Source: Dermanyssus gallinae
Lineage: Eukaryota; Arthropoda; Arachnida; Mesostigmata; Dermanyssidae
Assembly (NCBI GenBank): GCA_003439945.1
Contig: QVRM01001404.1
Span: 1 to 64,000, forward strand
Direction: 5' to 3'
DNA: 64,000 nucleotides
Positions within the stretch are counted from its first letter, which is position 1; every line of letters starts with the position of its first letter. Under the pieces are notes generated by a model. It saw only the letters and a program-made list of their open reading frames with translations. It was not told the DNA's origin and searched no databases. Both the position numbers and the translations under genes were made by a program. Below are positions 25,839 through 37,729 of the stretch, piece by piece.

Positions 25839-26780
25839 AGCAACAACAACAAAAACAGCAGCAGCAGCAGCAACAACAACAACAACAACGAAAAAAAAAG
25901 CAACAAGAAAACAACGATAAGTATAACGATGAGGGCATTGCGGTCGTTGGCGCTGTTTCATGCCCATCCCATGGATTGATTAGCTTGTCATAAAGAAGTT
26001 GCTGCAGCTGCTGAAGACGACGACGGCGACGACAAGTCTGTCGACGAATCGCGTTGGTAGTCGAGTTGAGTCGATCGAGGAGAGCTGTTATCAATACTCT
26101 GAAACGGATTCTGCCTCGTCTACGCATTATATGTCATAGTAGTAGTAGTAGTAGTAACAGAAGGAGGAGGAGAAGAAAAAGTATTGGTGGTAGCAGTATT
26201 CGTTGTGTCGGATGCTGCCGAGCAGCACCAACAAGCCAGAGAGCAAGCGAACTCCAGTCATTCTCGGTTGGCTGCTTCAGAACGCCATCGTCATCATCTT
26301 CATCTTCTTCACCATCACCACCACCACCATCATAAGCAGAGACAGACTACGAAAACCGCCTGGATCGATTGGCGTCTGGTGATGATAGATGAGTGTCGGG
26401 GGTATGTTTGAAGTAGTCCATTTCAAAGTGGCGATGAAGCGCAGCACACGGTGTTGTTGTTGTTGTTGTTGTTGTTGTTGCAGGTATGTCATCATTCTCA
26501 TCTTGTTGATCCTCCGTGTTCGTTATCGTGGTCAGACTCGGAGCATCGGAGTCGCCGCACAGTGGAAAATCAACAAGAGTTGAAATCAACGTAATAATTA
26601 TACGTAACAGACGTAACAGGCGGTCAGCTACCAGCAATGCGGGTGCACATATCAGACCACTACTAATTAACGTGGGGGGGGGGAGGGATATTGGTCGGAG
26701 GAGGAGGTACGAGCGAAAGAGAGAGATAGAGCGGGGCAGGGGCAAAGAAGCTTATGGCAATCAAATCAACAACAGATTTC
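25660..26780. other. CAG/CAA- and GTT-rich region, possible exon or UTR of an unknown gene
   Basis: Between 25703 and 25890 about 190 bases are CAA/CAG triplets. The plus strand is open in all three phases through the repeat: from ATG at 25660 (MSDDDIIRESVTALTE then Thr/Ala), a poly-Gln phase that a stop closes just upstream, and a Ser/Asn phase. Further runs are AGT (26138-26155), CAT/CTT (26285-26335) and GTT (26451-26480). The GTT run is followed by GCAG and GTATGT, which could be acceptor and donor signals. A minus-strand frame (26347-26600) reads FPLCGDSDAPSLTTITNTE and FEMDYFKHTPDTHL, also protein-like. Such triplet-rich DNA is common around arthropod regulatory genes, but no conserved domain can be seen. 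Confidence 0.3.
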
Positions 26781-26900
26781 CTTGAACACTCGTAATGCTT
26801 GTCATAAGGCATGTTCTACAAGATTCTCTCATGCTAACAAGCAATCTTCAATTCTTCAAGAAAAACTCTAAACGGGCTCGCAGCATACGTGTGCGTTAGT

Positions 26901-26934
<34 letters not shown>

Positions 26935-27046
26935 CAGCAGTTGGTCTACAGATCCACCCAGCTATTGGCCGATCTATACATGTGCGTGTACCTGCGTCTG
27001 GAGCTTGCTGGGCCGGCGTTATTATAATTATCATACGTGAAACGGC

Positions 27047-27093
<47 letters not shown>

Positions 27094-27724
27094 AATTATC
27101 ATCATACTTGTTATTATCACAATCAAATCAACAACAGATTTGCGACAGTAGAAATAAACATTTATGAATACCATGACATGAAGCAACGTCAAAGGAAAAA
27201 CCTTCCACTAGTTGAAAACATCGTCAGCAGCATAACAGTAATAACATATGCCTGTATACGTATAAGGAAAAGTATATATAGAAGTTATTCTCAGTATTAT
27301 TGATCTTATTATCATTTTTAATATTTGAAGGAAAACAGGAATATTTTGCACATATTTAGCCAAAATGCTAACATCCTGGGGACGGTATCATATATATATA
27401 TATATATTATATATGACTCAGTAAAGCTGGGATGATAAGCACGCTGCATCGACAACACCGTATTGCCTATTGCCTGGAAGACATTCGATGGTTCTCAAGA
27501 TAATCAAAAACTCGTTTCAAGATATGTTTGTAACGCTTGTTCTCCCTTCGTCCGTCAAGAGAATGCGAATCTGACCAGCGTGTTGCCTCAACATAGGAAA
27601 GCTTGTATCGTTTGCGTTGAGAGTGCATCTTGCCGCTCACGGCAGAGAGGACTTGCCTGGAATCCACAGTCTAGCTGCCTTTGTTTAAAACTGGTTAGAG
27701 ACATGGAACCCTTTTCCATATATG

Positions 27725-27786
<62 letters not shown>

Positions 27787-28150
27787 ACTTGTTTTACACG
27801 GAACTGCATTTCATAACGCTAACGTAAATACAAATAGATGTGAAAAGATAAGTCGAACAACGAAGCAGAAAATCGCTTTCGCCGAAATTCAAGGAGTGCT
27901 TTGTATAAGCACCTTACAGAAACGGCAATTACAGCGGTTATTGATCGTCACAATGACTTTAAAACAACATTTGGTGCGTCTGTTAGCACGCCGAACAATA
28001 TACGTGGCAACATACTTGCAAATTTGCACACAAACGAAGTAGTCCACTAACTAGTACATTGCTCGAATTTTGATGTCCTGTTTGAACCTAGAACGTCTAT
28101 TTGTAATTTGCCGTGTGGCGTAAGCTTGTTAGTTAATATTGGAACAGTTA
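26781..28150. other. Intergenic with several AT microsatellites
   Basis: AT runs lie at 26903-26931, 27052-27088 and 27718-27782. No exon recognised. Confidence 0.5.
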
Positions 28151-28161
28151 TTGTAATAGTG

Positions 28162-28260
28162 TTGAGCCCGGTGGCTTAAGTCTGCGTCTCGCAACCGGAG
28201 GAGACACATAGGTGCGCGGGTTCGAGCCCCGCCGTTGCACATTTGTATTTATGGAGGTTC
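28162..28260 (+). repeat. tRNA-derived SINE head with B box
   Basis: GGTGGCTTAAGTCTGCG resembles an A box, and GGTTCGAGCCC (28219-28229) is a perfect B box within a GCGGG/CCCGC T-stem. The would-be acceptor strands do not pair, so it is not a functional tRNA. A partial inverted copy is at 28499-28584. Confidence 0.55.
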
Positions 28261-28498
28261 GTCTATGAAGCAATGTGAAAAACAGTTCCGTGGACGTTAA
28301 ATCTTGGCTGAGGGTCAGCCCGAAAACTTTACTTAGTTATTGAAATAGTGGCGGCCAAGCCAGCATGTCACCTTCACACTTCAGCTGTGGCTGGGTTAGG
28401 ACTACATCTTAGAGAGAGCCTCTCTACATCCATCTTATTTTTTCAGACTCACCCTTAGCCGACATTTAACTGCCACGAGATTGCTTTCACAATGCTTC

Positions 28499-28584
28499 GC
28501 AAAACGGACCCCATAAATACAAATATATAACGGCGGAGTTAAAACCGTATACCTATGACTCTCCTCCGGTCGCAAAGCGCACGC
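28499..28584 (-). repeat. Inverted partial copy of the 28162 SINE
   Basis: The reverse complement reads GCGACCGGAGGAG, CATAGGT, CTCCGCCGTT and TTTGTATTTATGG, in the same order as 28185-28255. The B box is degraded. Confidence 0.55.
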
Positions 28585-28825
28585 GGCGAATGCACCCACC
28601 GTGCCAACACCGGGTTCTACAGCTTCTCTACCAATAGATATAGAGGAAGCCTCGTTCTAACAGGCTGGCATCGGAGGCTTTCTCCGAAGTGGTTACTTCG
28701 AATTGCTTTAGCTAGGATGCGCTTCTGGAGTACGGCGACATGGGGGCCACCTTGGGATAGAGCATAACGTCACAATACTGTCACAATACCTTTGACAATG
28801 TACGTAAGCTGTCCGTAGAGGCAGG

Positions 28826-28866
28826 TTGTTACGTTGTTGTTAGCTTCAACAACAACAACGTAACAA
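28826..28866. repeat. Perfect hairpin, 16-bp arms
   Basis: Arms 28826-28841 and 28851-28866 (TTGTTACGTTGTTGTT type) surround a 9-base loop. Confidence 0.88.
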
Positions 28867-28869
28867 TCA

Positions 28870-30280
28870 AATTCATTGCCCAGGCTTGCTCAAGTGAGCT
28901 TAGTCTAGCGGCGGGCGTGAAGTTATCGCACCCAAGTCAATTTCGGAATTCTTGAAAGGTGTTTCACAATATACATGAAGCGTGCGATCTGTTGGCCTAT
29001 ACAAGCTACTAATAATACTTAGTTAGGCGCACAGTGTCACTCAATCATTTTAAATGAATGCGCGAAGAAAAAATTGGACCAGTGAGACGCGGGTACGAGA
29101 AGGAACAGCTAGAAATGCACCTCGTCTGTGGTCTCGTATTGCTTATGAAAATCGCGTCTACAGATTTTTTTTCTGTCGATTCATTAGATTCTAGTTAATT
29201 CTAAGGATTCTAGTCTAGTTCAACTAGATATGCAATTAAAGCCGTAGCTTGTGCCTTTCTTTATAACTCCTTTTGCACTCTTGCGTTTCTCAAAGAAATG
29301 GCAGATAAAGGCGGATTTGTTAGCACATGCACCCCGCTCATGTGGTGAAGATGAGCAAAAATACGATGAGAAAAATCCTTATTATTAAAATTTCGTTAAA
29401 TGTGAGCAACACTTTTTATGCAATGCATTCAAATGTATAATTTCAAGTTTCAAATTTAGGTAAGCATGTTTTTTTTAGGAAATTGCATATGTCATGCTTT
29501 TGTTCTTTATAAAAATATATGCAGGTACACAATATGAAACAGAAATGCTGCGCACTGATTACAGAAATATGGCACACCTGCATGCTAGAAGTACCCGTTG
29601 TTTCACATTACAGGTAACAGTTTTGATGTAACATAAACACATTTACCCAGTGTGGGTGTTAACAAAACAAATATTTGTAGGTAACAATGGTGTCTCCTTC
29701 TCAGAACACAATTACCGCGATCAATTATGCACATATATCTGTATATTATTTTTCCTTCTTCTTCAGCCCGAACTGAACGCGAGATAATCACTAGCTGCAG
29801 TTTCATTGCACTCTTTTGTGCAACACTCGTTGATATTTTGTTGTTCTTTCTTATCTATATCGAATTGCCATGTTCTATACAATGACGTTTTTTAGCTTGC
29901 TCTTTACAAGAATAATTATCTAGTTTGTCATGTGAATTCAATTTACGTCTATTGTTCACTCCTTGCTCACACGAGACAATTGTTTACTCCAAAGTGCTAA
30001 CATAAAAAGTTATATATATATATATATTTATACATATCGTTCATGGCTATCTTTGCCTAGTCTGTTTAAGTACGAACTTCCACGAGAAGTATACAGAGTG
30101 CGTCTGTCATCTGTGCTCTCAGGCGTCTACGAAGTTTCATGCGTTTGCCTGCCTGGCATTTACAGAGAGATCACTCCACTACCTCTCGCGAGTAACATGC
30201 CGAAAGCAACTGACAACTGCATAAGTGTTAATTTTAAATGCATACTTAATATGAGTGACATAAATGTGATATATATATAT
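28870..30280. other. Intergenic, no gene recognised
   Basis: AT-rich with short shadow ORFs. No splice-supported exon or repeat family found by eye. Confidence 0.4.
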
Positions 30281-30283
30281 ATA

Positions 30284-31598
30284 CGAGGTGTGTTCAAAAA
30301 GTATCGCGACGTTTGTGTTTTTTTCAAAAATTATTCATTTATTCATGAATATCTATTTTGTCCCCTTCAAAGTAATCCCCATGAGATATTATACACTTGT
30401 GCCAACGGTTTTTCCAATCTTCGAAGCACTTCAAAAAACCATTTTTTTTATCTTGTTCAGCTCCTCCTTCGATGCCGTCTTTATCTCGTCAAGCGTAGCG
30501 TAACGTCGTCCTTTCATGGGCCTCTTCAGTTTAGGGAACAAGAAAAAGTCACAGGGGGCCAGATCTGGGGAATACGGTGGCTGCGGCATCATTAGTGTGT
30601 TGTTTTTGGCCAAAAACTCGCGCACAAGCAACGATGCGTGAGCAGGGGCGTTATCGTGGTGCAAAAGCCAATTTTTGTTCTTCTACAAATCCGGGCGTTT
30701 CTGGCGGATTGCTTCGCGCAAATTGCGCATAACTCGCAGGTAATATTCCTTATTGACCGTTCTACCCTGTGGCAAGAACTCATGATGCACCACGCCCCTG
30801 CAATCGAAGAAAACTGTCAGCAAAACTTTCACATTCGACCGAACTTGGCGCGCTTTTTTCGGTTTTGGTTCGTGCGGCAGCTTCCATTGAGATGATTGAG
30901 CTTTGGTTTCCACGTCATAACCATAAACCCACGATTCGTCACCAGTTATGACCCTCTGGAGCAAATTTGGGTCGTCGCGGACAGAGTCCAACATCTCATT
31001 AGCAATGTTCATGCGATGCTGTTTTGGTCGCAATTGAGCAATTTTGGTACGAATTTCGCGGCGACCCGTCTCATGCCCAAATCATTGGTAAAAATCGAAT
31101 GGCACGAGCCAATCGATATGTTTAGGTCCTCAGCAACTTCTCTAACGGTGATTCGACGATTGGCCAATACCATTTTCTCCACTTCATTAATTTTTTCGTC
31201 TGTTGTTGAAGTGCTCGGGCGTCCGGCACGCTCTTCGTCGTTCACATCTTCTCGGCCTTCTGAGAACATTTTGTACCCCCTATAAACGTTGCTTCGGTCC
31301 AAGGTAGCTTCTCCGTATGCCACAGTCAACATTCGGAATGCATCCGCGCACTTAATTTCGTTTTTCACACAAAATTTGATACAGGTTCTTTGATCCATTT
31401 TTTTGAATAGGTAAAAATCGAAGACGATCCAAATCACGTGCAAGCAAAGCAGCTGTCAACAATTAAGTGAACATTCAAAATGGCCGAGCTTGTCGGCATA
31501 AGTGAGAGACATGAGTACCAACATAACGCCACAAAAAATCGAAATTCGAATATCGTAACCCGACGAAAATTCAAAAGTCGCTTTTTGAACACACCTCG
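30284..31598 (-). mobile_element. Full-length mariner element, 1315 bp
   Basis: Inverted ends CGAGGTGTGTTCAAAAAG match perfectly on both sides, and each abuts a TA, the mariner target. Length is typical. It is inserted in an AT run. The transposase lies on the minus strand and is frameshifted (see the separate entry). The intact ends suggest it could still be mobilised if a transposase were supplied from elsewhere. Confidence 0.93.
30431..31398 (-). pseudogene. Mariner transposase, DD34D type, frameshifted
   Basis: The reading starts at ATG 31398 (MDQRTCIKFCVKNEIKCADA). An N-terminal helix-turn-helix region with RAGRPSTSTTDEK and a second HTH (ITVREVAEDLNISIGSCHSI) follow. The frame changes near 31020, near 30670 and again at an A/T run near 30435. 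First Asp in VITGDESWVYGYD, second in HHDNAPAH, third in LAPCDFFLFP; 34 residues separate the second and third, the mariner signature. At least three shifts make it non-functional, unless they are sequencing errors in homopolymers. Confidence 0.88.
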
Positions 31599-31599
31599 T

Positions 31600-32830
31600 A
31601 TATATATATATATTAGGGATGTTGTTCGAATGGACTTCGTCCATACGAGATAATAAAAACAATATATTTAACGTAATCACTGTACCGTATGCATTTTTGT
31701 CCTCTATCGGCATATTGGGTGCGCATGTATGCTGTCTACCGATGTTGCAACTAGCCATAGGGTATTGACTGGGATACAGGCAATCTTAATTGCGTATTGT
31801 GGCCAGCAGATTTGTCCCCGATCAAAGCCACATCTATCAGTTAAACAACATTATTCATTCCCTGGCTGATAGCTACGGTTAGTGTCGCACCCATTCTGAT
31901 TTTAGCTTCTGTGTCTTAATAGATTCAAACAATTTAAGTGTAATTCTTTATTCTTATTATTATTATTATTTGGTTACGGCCTTGTTACCAATTTCCACGT
32001 CCCTTGTTGTTGACCTTCGTTATTGCTTCCCGTTGTGTAGTTTTCATTTACTTTTTCTACATCATTACTGTTCGTTATTACCTAAATAGTCCACTTAGCA
32101 GTTTTACGACTTGGTATTTTGTGTAAGACCTCACGCCGCTGATTCCCTCACTTGTCCTCGTTTAGCCTAGCTTCGTGAGAAAAACCGAATTATCATGGAA
32201 GCTAGGGCTATCCGACCAGTGCAGACGGTTAATCCCACAGCAGTCATCGCAGAAGAAGCGCAGTGCCCGGTTCCTGCGGGAGACGCTACAAATGCCGTCA
32301 CATATGACAAACCGTCAAACGTAGCAGCCTTGCGAGGAATTTCACTAATGAAAAACACGTTCTCTTGTCCAGATCCTAGTGCGAGAGCCTACTAGATATA
32401 GAATGAATAGATTAGAAAACTCCTATTTTCATGTAATAATCGGTAAGATATGACCGGTCGCAGGCGGGATCTGTGCAGGCGTCCTGTTGTGAACATGCCT
32501 CGCCACGCGCCAGGCGAACATATTATTGATATGCTCCGTGACTGCAGCGGTCCTGGGCACATTCATACATATGTAGTAGAGTAAACTCGGTCACCCAACT
32601 GTGGCCTCTGACCCGGAGGGTTTGCAAGCACGGGGTTAAGGAGGCGACGCCGCCAGGCAGTATTGGAACCACCTTGTCTGACCTGGCATAAGCACTCCAG
32701 GGTATTAGTCCTGACCTGGCAGCCACGCTCACGACGATTGCCGAAGCACTAAAGCCGTTATTGGCTATCGATAAACTAGAAACTTTTCCTTATAATAGAA
32801 AGGATCACTGAGTTGCTCTACTAGAATCCT
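31600..32830. other. Intergenic, no gene recognised
   Basis: A 66-codon ORF at 32195-32395 is open but unrecognised. Nothing else seen. Confidence 0.35.
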
Positions 32831-32831
32831 A

Positions 32832-33340
32832 GTGACGCTACACAACATCTTGGGTGACTCTGGGGAGAACTTTAACAATATCGCCTGCCCTGTGTGCAAC
32901 AGTAGCTATACAAGAAGAGACCTTCCTAGGCATATGTCCGTCAGACGCCCCGCCATCGTGAGCACCGAGGTCACCCCGACCACTGATGCACTAACCATCT
33001 CAAAGGAACTGGTCAAACACATTTTGAATACCATCCGAAATGTAAGGCTAGTCTGAGTGCCAGGTCCCAAGCGACGGCATCATGGCCTGGCACACACGCA
33101 TTTTTTTGCGGCGGTGGTGCTGCGCCTTTCGCAGGTCCGAAACGACATGCATTTCCTCACAGTGACTATTAAAAAGAACCTTCGCGACTTTTTGCAGGTT
33201 TTCGAAAATTGAGAAGATCGTACACCAGGATACTAAGACTAATACCGCGACGGACCCTGAGGGCGAGATCTGTAGACGCGCCATAAGCAAGCTTTCCGAA
33301 GAGGACGCGAAGAGGTGCCGCGCGGTTTATTAGTTTTTCG
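32832..33340 (+). mobile_element. Possible N-terminal piece of an RLE-type retrotransposon
   Basis: The frame at 32880-33050 reads IACPVCNSSYTRRDLPRHM, a C-x2-C...H finger as at the N terminus of R2-type proteins. Later, near 33241-33330, TATDPEGEICRRAISKLSEE is open in another frame. Stops separate the pieces. It may be the 5' part of the same broken copy whose 3' part is at 34030-34600. Confidence 0.35.
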
Positions 33341-33971
33341 AACACTTTTGGATCACAGTCCGAGAGCCTTAAGTTTCTTCGAGACAATCATTCAAAGACC
33401 TGCTCTTGAACCTTTGCTTGCCATCTCGTGCCCCGACTATACTGCCATACACTACCCCCTGTGACGAAATGCGCTTTGCCGTGAGGTCCTTCCCTAGGAT
33501 CTCTGTAGCTGGTATTGACTTCCTTAGTCCTTAATTTCCTCGGCTTCTTTAGGACCTGCTGTTCGGGGTGTTAGGGTCCGTCGCCGACAGGCTAGCAGAT
33601 GCATTGGCAAAGATTGTAGACATTCTCCGATGAGGGCGGCCCTCCAATCTATTATACGCAAATCACGACTATTTGCTCTCAAGGAGAAAGACGGCTCTCT
33701 TTTTCCGATCGCATGCATCTACACTCCTTGGTTGGCTTCAAAAATATGGTGCGCTGCCAACGAAGCTGCGATATTATCGGCAATTGGTCTTCGTCAGTTG
33801 CGTGTGGGTGTCGCAACTACTGGCGGTACTTTCGCTGTGGGCCGAGCGTTAAGAGTACCAGAAGAGACCACCTGCTGGATGCGGTAAAATACTACGGCTC
33901 GCAAAAGTTTTGCCAGATGCATGCGACTTACGTACAACCGTCCCTTTTGTTTTTACCACACGCCACTTAAC

Positions 33972-34008
33972 TTGTTGAAGGCCGGATTAACAATCCGGCC
34001 TTCAACAA
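33972..34008. repeat. Perfect hairpin, 17-bp arms, 3-base loop
   Basis: Arms 33972-33988 and 33992-34008 (TTGTTGAAGGCCGGATT type). Confidence 0.9.
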
Positions 34009-34029
34009 AGAGATATTTTAGGTCCGCCT

Positions 34030-34600
34030 TTGTTCTGCAAATTGGTTTTCATGGTTCCCAATTTAGACAAGGTAAATTGAGTGAATTCCAAATTGGCCAT
34101 GACATGAAAACATCGTACACGGGCATTATTAGCCTTACGGTTCTCACCAGATATATTGGAGCTATCCCATCTCCTTCTCGGTTGCCAGGTCGTCCAGAAA
34201 AGTGACATTCAGCTCTTCGGGGTTCCTCTGCTCTGAGGGGATACCTAGGACTATAGCCGCGTGGAGAGAGAAGCTTGAGGAAGCCACCAGCCGCCCTCCA
34301 TCGCTGGGATCTCATCGCGGGATTTATCTATTGAGATCGTGCTTTTCGGCGGCCCGGATAGCTCATTTACTTAAGGGGGGCAATTGTTTCGGCTTGACTG
34401 GGGACCCTTGAGCCTTCAATGAGTGTACCTTGAATACACTGGAGGTGCTCTCCAACGTAGGCTTCTCAAGGCGCTCAATCGACAGGGGACATCAAAGCTG
34501 TCGGATACCTGCACCAGAGACTATCGCTGGACATTAGCGCAATAACGTTGCCTCTGTGCGTGGAACTCTGCTAGACTGGACACGCCCAAACTTGAAAGAC
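34030..34600 (+). mobile_element. RLE-type retrotransposon remnant (RT thumb plus 3' end), internally deleted
   Basis: At 34250-34375 the frame reads AAWREKLEEATSRPPSLGSH and YLLRSCFSAARIAHLLKG, the region after the RT palm in these elements. At about 34500-34590 LHQRLSLDI and a diverged RGTLLDW follow, the usual C-terminal block (compare FLRQRLSLDVQRGN in copies 2 and 3). Everything between is gone. It includes copy 2 of the dispersed 35-bp motif at 34039-34073. Confidence 0.5.
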
Positions 34601-34693
34601 ATGTGACGTTTTTATTTACTTGACCCAGTGTATACGTTTAAGGATTGTTACTTCTTATATATAAAATTAGAAATTAACAAACAAAAATATATG

Positions 34694-34698
<5 letters not shown>

Positions 34699-34751
<53 letters not shown>
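34699..34751. repeat. (AT)n microsatellite
   Basis: About 53 bases of AT. Confidence 0.95.
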
Positions 34752-34896
34752 GAGTAATAACGTTTTCCATGCACTCTTTTTCTTGTAACCAGCTTCGATG
34801 TTCGTAACCCACGAATGTCATTTTAGCGACAATTCCTATCTCAAAAATTAGCGTCTATGTTGTAGAAACAATATAGGTCTATATATTTCTTTTATA

Positions 34897-36035
34897 CAGG
34901 GTGTTTGGAAAAACCTTTTTTTCGCCGTAGTAGGGAATTGTAGAGCCTGTTAAAGCAAATATTTTTCTCCAATGGAACATGGTCTCTGAGAAGTCTTGTT
35001 TCGGAATGAGAGTTAAATTACTACAATTTGTGGCAATAGTGTTTTTACCCGACATAGGAGCATAACATGTGCTGTTGTGAGACAATCAGTCCTCCTAGAC
35101 AGAAACTAAGCACGCCGTCGTGTTCCTGAGAAATGTCTGCTTCCTCCAAGAACATGTAAGGCTGGTCAGAAGATACGACACGGTCGTTTAGAAAAGAATG
35201 AGCGAAAAATGAAGTTAATTATTAACTTTCTCGCCAAGTACTTCAAAATCAGTTATCCTACGACTACCCACGGCGCTTAAAACTAACATATTCAGGCAAA
35301 TGCGCATGTCATGATGATCATTTTGGCACCAAACTTATATCAACGCGAGCTGTGGTTGCGGAGTAATTCCGATTTTTTGGCCAGATGTCGAGATTGAGTG
35401 CATGCAAAAATGACTTTGTTCCAAAAAGGTTTGAAGAACGATATATGGAATTGTAGAGCTCGTTAAAGGAAATATTTTTCTAATGGAACATGGTTTCTGA
35501 AAAGTCTTGTTTTGGAGTGAGAGCGATATTACTACAATTTGTGTCACTGGTGTTTTTGCCCGACATAAGAGCATAAAATGAGCAATTACGAGACAACCGG
35601 TCCTCCTATACAGAAACTAAGCACACCGTCGTATTCGCGAGGAAATTCTACTTTTTCTGAAGAACATATAATATTGCCGAGAAGATGCGACACAATCGTT
35701 TAGAAAAAAATCAGCAAGAAATTAAGTACTTTTTTCAGCCTTTGCGTTCAATAGCTCAAAATCATAACCCTACGACCAATCACGGCGCTCAAAACTAACA
35801 CATTCAGGGAAATGCGCAATTCATGCCGATCATTTTGGTACCAAATACATAGCAATGCGAGCCGTGATTGCGGTGTAATTAAGATTGACTGCGTGCATGA
35901 GTGCAAATGACCTACTAGCACTCTAGGTCATTTTTGCATGCACTCAATCTCGACATCTGGCCGAAAAATCATAATTACTCCGCAATCACAGCTCGCATTG
36001 ACATTGATTTGGTACCAAAATGATCGTCATAAAAT
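34897..36035. mobile_element. Foldback MITE FB-B3, rearranged
   Basis: The left end CAGGGTGTTTGGAAAAA next to TA is identical in type to FB-B1. A second, internal start-like block (AGAGCTCGTTAAAGGAAATATTT) occurs at about 35454, and the right part (35940-36030) matches the middle of FB-B1, so the right terminus is missing. It is a truncated or nested pair. Confidence 0.7.
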
Positions 36036-36202
36036 GTGTATCGTGAGATGTTTTGATTCCACTCATTTCTATATGAATATATATATATATATATATATAA
36101 TGATTATTCAAATCTACATCTTGCTCTATTTCCATATATTCATTAGTACCAGTTGATCTCCTTGACGTTGTTGACGTTCTCTTTCCCCCCCTCCCTTTTG
36201 TA

Positions 36203-36530
36203 TAGCTATATTGTTGTGTCTCGAGCAGACAGCAGAGTCAGTGGACGGAAGAATAGGAGAAGGGGGGGAGGGGAAGCGGCCTTAAAGGTAGAGAAACAAG
36301 TTCAGCGAACATGTTGCAATGTGCATTTTAGTGTTGGCTCCCGAGAAGGTCGGGTGGCGGAGAAGTCGCCGCGTGAACGACGCGAGACGTCATAGGTTGC
36401 GGAGTGTAGCCGCTTGAACGGCGCTTGGCCGGTGTTGAAGTTTTTGTAATTTTTTTTAATAAACCTTACGTTGTTGAAAGCCATTTAGTTGTACTCTGTG
36501 GGACCCTCTACTACGTGGGCAGAAGATAGC
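36203..36530 (+). mobile_element. Possible solo LTR
   Basis: It begins TGTTGTGTCTCGAGC, is GC-richer than its surroundings, has AATAAA at 36459, and ends near CTCTACTAC. The shape fits an LTR, but no second copy or coding part is visible. Confidence 0.28.
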
Positions 36531-36561
36531 TTTTCTGCTTACAGTAAGTTCTCAGGACCGC

Positions 36562-36592
36562 TATCAGAGCATTTGATACGAATGCTCTGATA
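36562..36592. repeat. Perfect hairpin, 12-bp arms
   Basis: TATCAGAGCATT (36562-36573) and AATGCTCTGATA (36581-36592) around a 7-base loop. Confidence 0.85.
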
Positions 36593-36599
36593 TGAACTT

Positions 36600-37690
36600 T
36601 TGTTTTCTCGGGGTGAATTTAATAACTGTTTAGGTTTTCAATTTACTGTAATAGAAATACTAGGGTGTTTGCGAGCTTTTTAAAGTAGCATATAAACAAA
36701 AGTACCTCAAGATATCTTATAATATTTAATCATTATTTTGTTTTAATACAGCTGTAATAATAACATTCCAAATCAAATACAATGAGTGTGAGGTGGTAAT
36801 TGCTTGGATTCTACAAGCTGTATACACTACGCCCAATTGTCAACACTTTTTCATATAAATCAGACTCTATTACAGTAATGCACGCTTCGAAAAGTCTAAT
36901 AGCGCTGAGTCGTAAGATCTTGAAGACGGTCAATGTTCCCATTACGCGTGATTACTGTCTGGGACACGTCCGTCCAAGTTCGGCCAAGGACAATTAAAGA
37001 TCACGCATGCTGCGATTACGCTCGCCATAAACCATGAGGTAGAAAAATAAGCTCCTTTATTACAACGATTATGTCGATGTTGCCGATGCAGTTTGTACTA
37101 CAGGGACAGCGGATCTCGATCGGCAGTTGTCCATAATTGCTTCAGGTGACTGTCGAATTGACCCGGCGGTACTGACGGAAAGGGAGAGGGACTGATAAGC
37201 TTCTGCAATACTGATGCTTCCACTGTGCAAATGACCGTGATCAGTTTGCCTACGTTTGTGACAGCGAAAGAAGTACCATTGAGTTTCCATAATCATGAAT
37301 ACCCGAGGAAGTTTCAGGCACGCGCGGTCCTTGAGCTTCCTGCGCAAAAACACTTATCAGTCGTGGCGTATGTGCGCATGCCCGGCCACGGGCGCGCTAC
37401 GCATGATGCTTCGAACGAGCACGCCTCTAGAAATCTGAACTTGTGTACTTAAAGTCTATCCCATGCAGATTGGGCAGCCGATTGACATTGATCAGGGAAT
37501 CGCGGTATTGTATTCACGTCTTTAGTTTTCATTGCTATTGCTTCGGAAACTCCGAAAAGCTGCGGAGCAGCCAGGATTGGCAGCATGTGCCACTGCTGAG
37601 AGGGCAAGAATATAGTGCAACAGGTGTTTTCAACGTGTATGCTGCTGCTGAAAGATATCATCGCACAAACGGTAGTTAAAACTATTTAGG
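36600..37690. other. Intergenic, weak retroelement hint only
   Basis: Near 37360-37440 VAYVRMPGHGRATHDASNEH reads faintly like an RNase H motif of a LINE, too weak to call. Nothing else seen. Confidence 0.3.
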
Positions 37691-37729
37691 AAGTTATTCC
37701 GAGTATTAGGGAGGACTGATGGTCCCGCG

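Noticed and set aside
25699..26127. Poly-Cys and poly-Leu ORFs on the minus strand
   Set aside because: Shadow frames of the CAG/CAA repeat.
28162..28241. Functional tRNA gene
   Set aside because: The B box is perfect, but the acceptor strands do not pair and no coherent cloverleaf can be drawn.
29963..30595. 210-codon plus-strand ORF
   Set aside because: Its second half runs antisense through the mariner transposase and the first half has no family; a chance frame.
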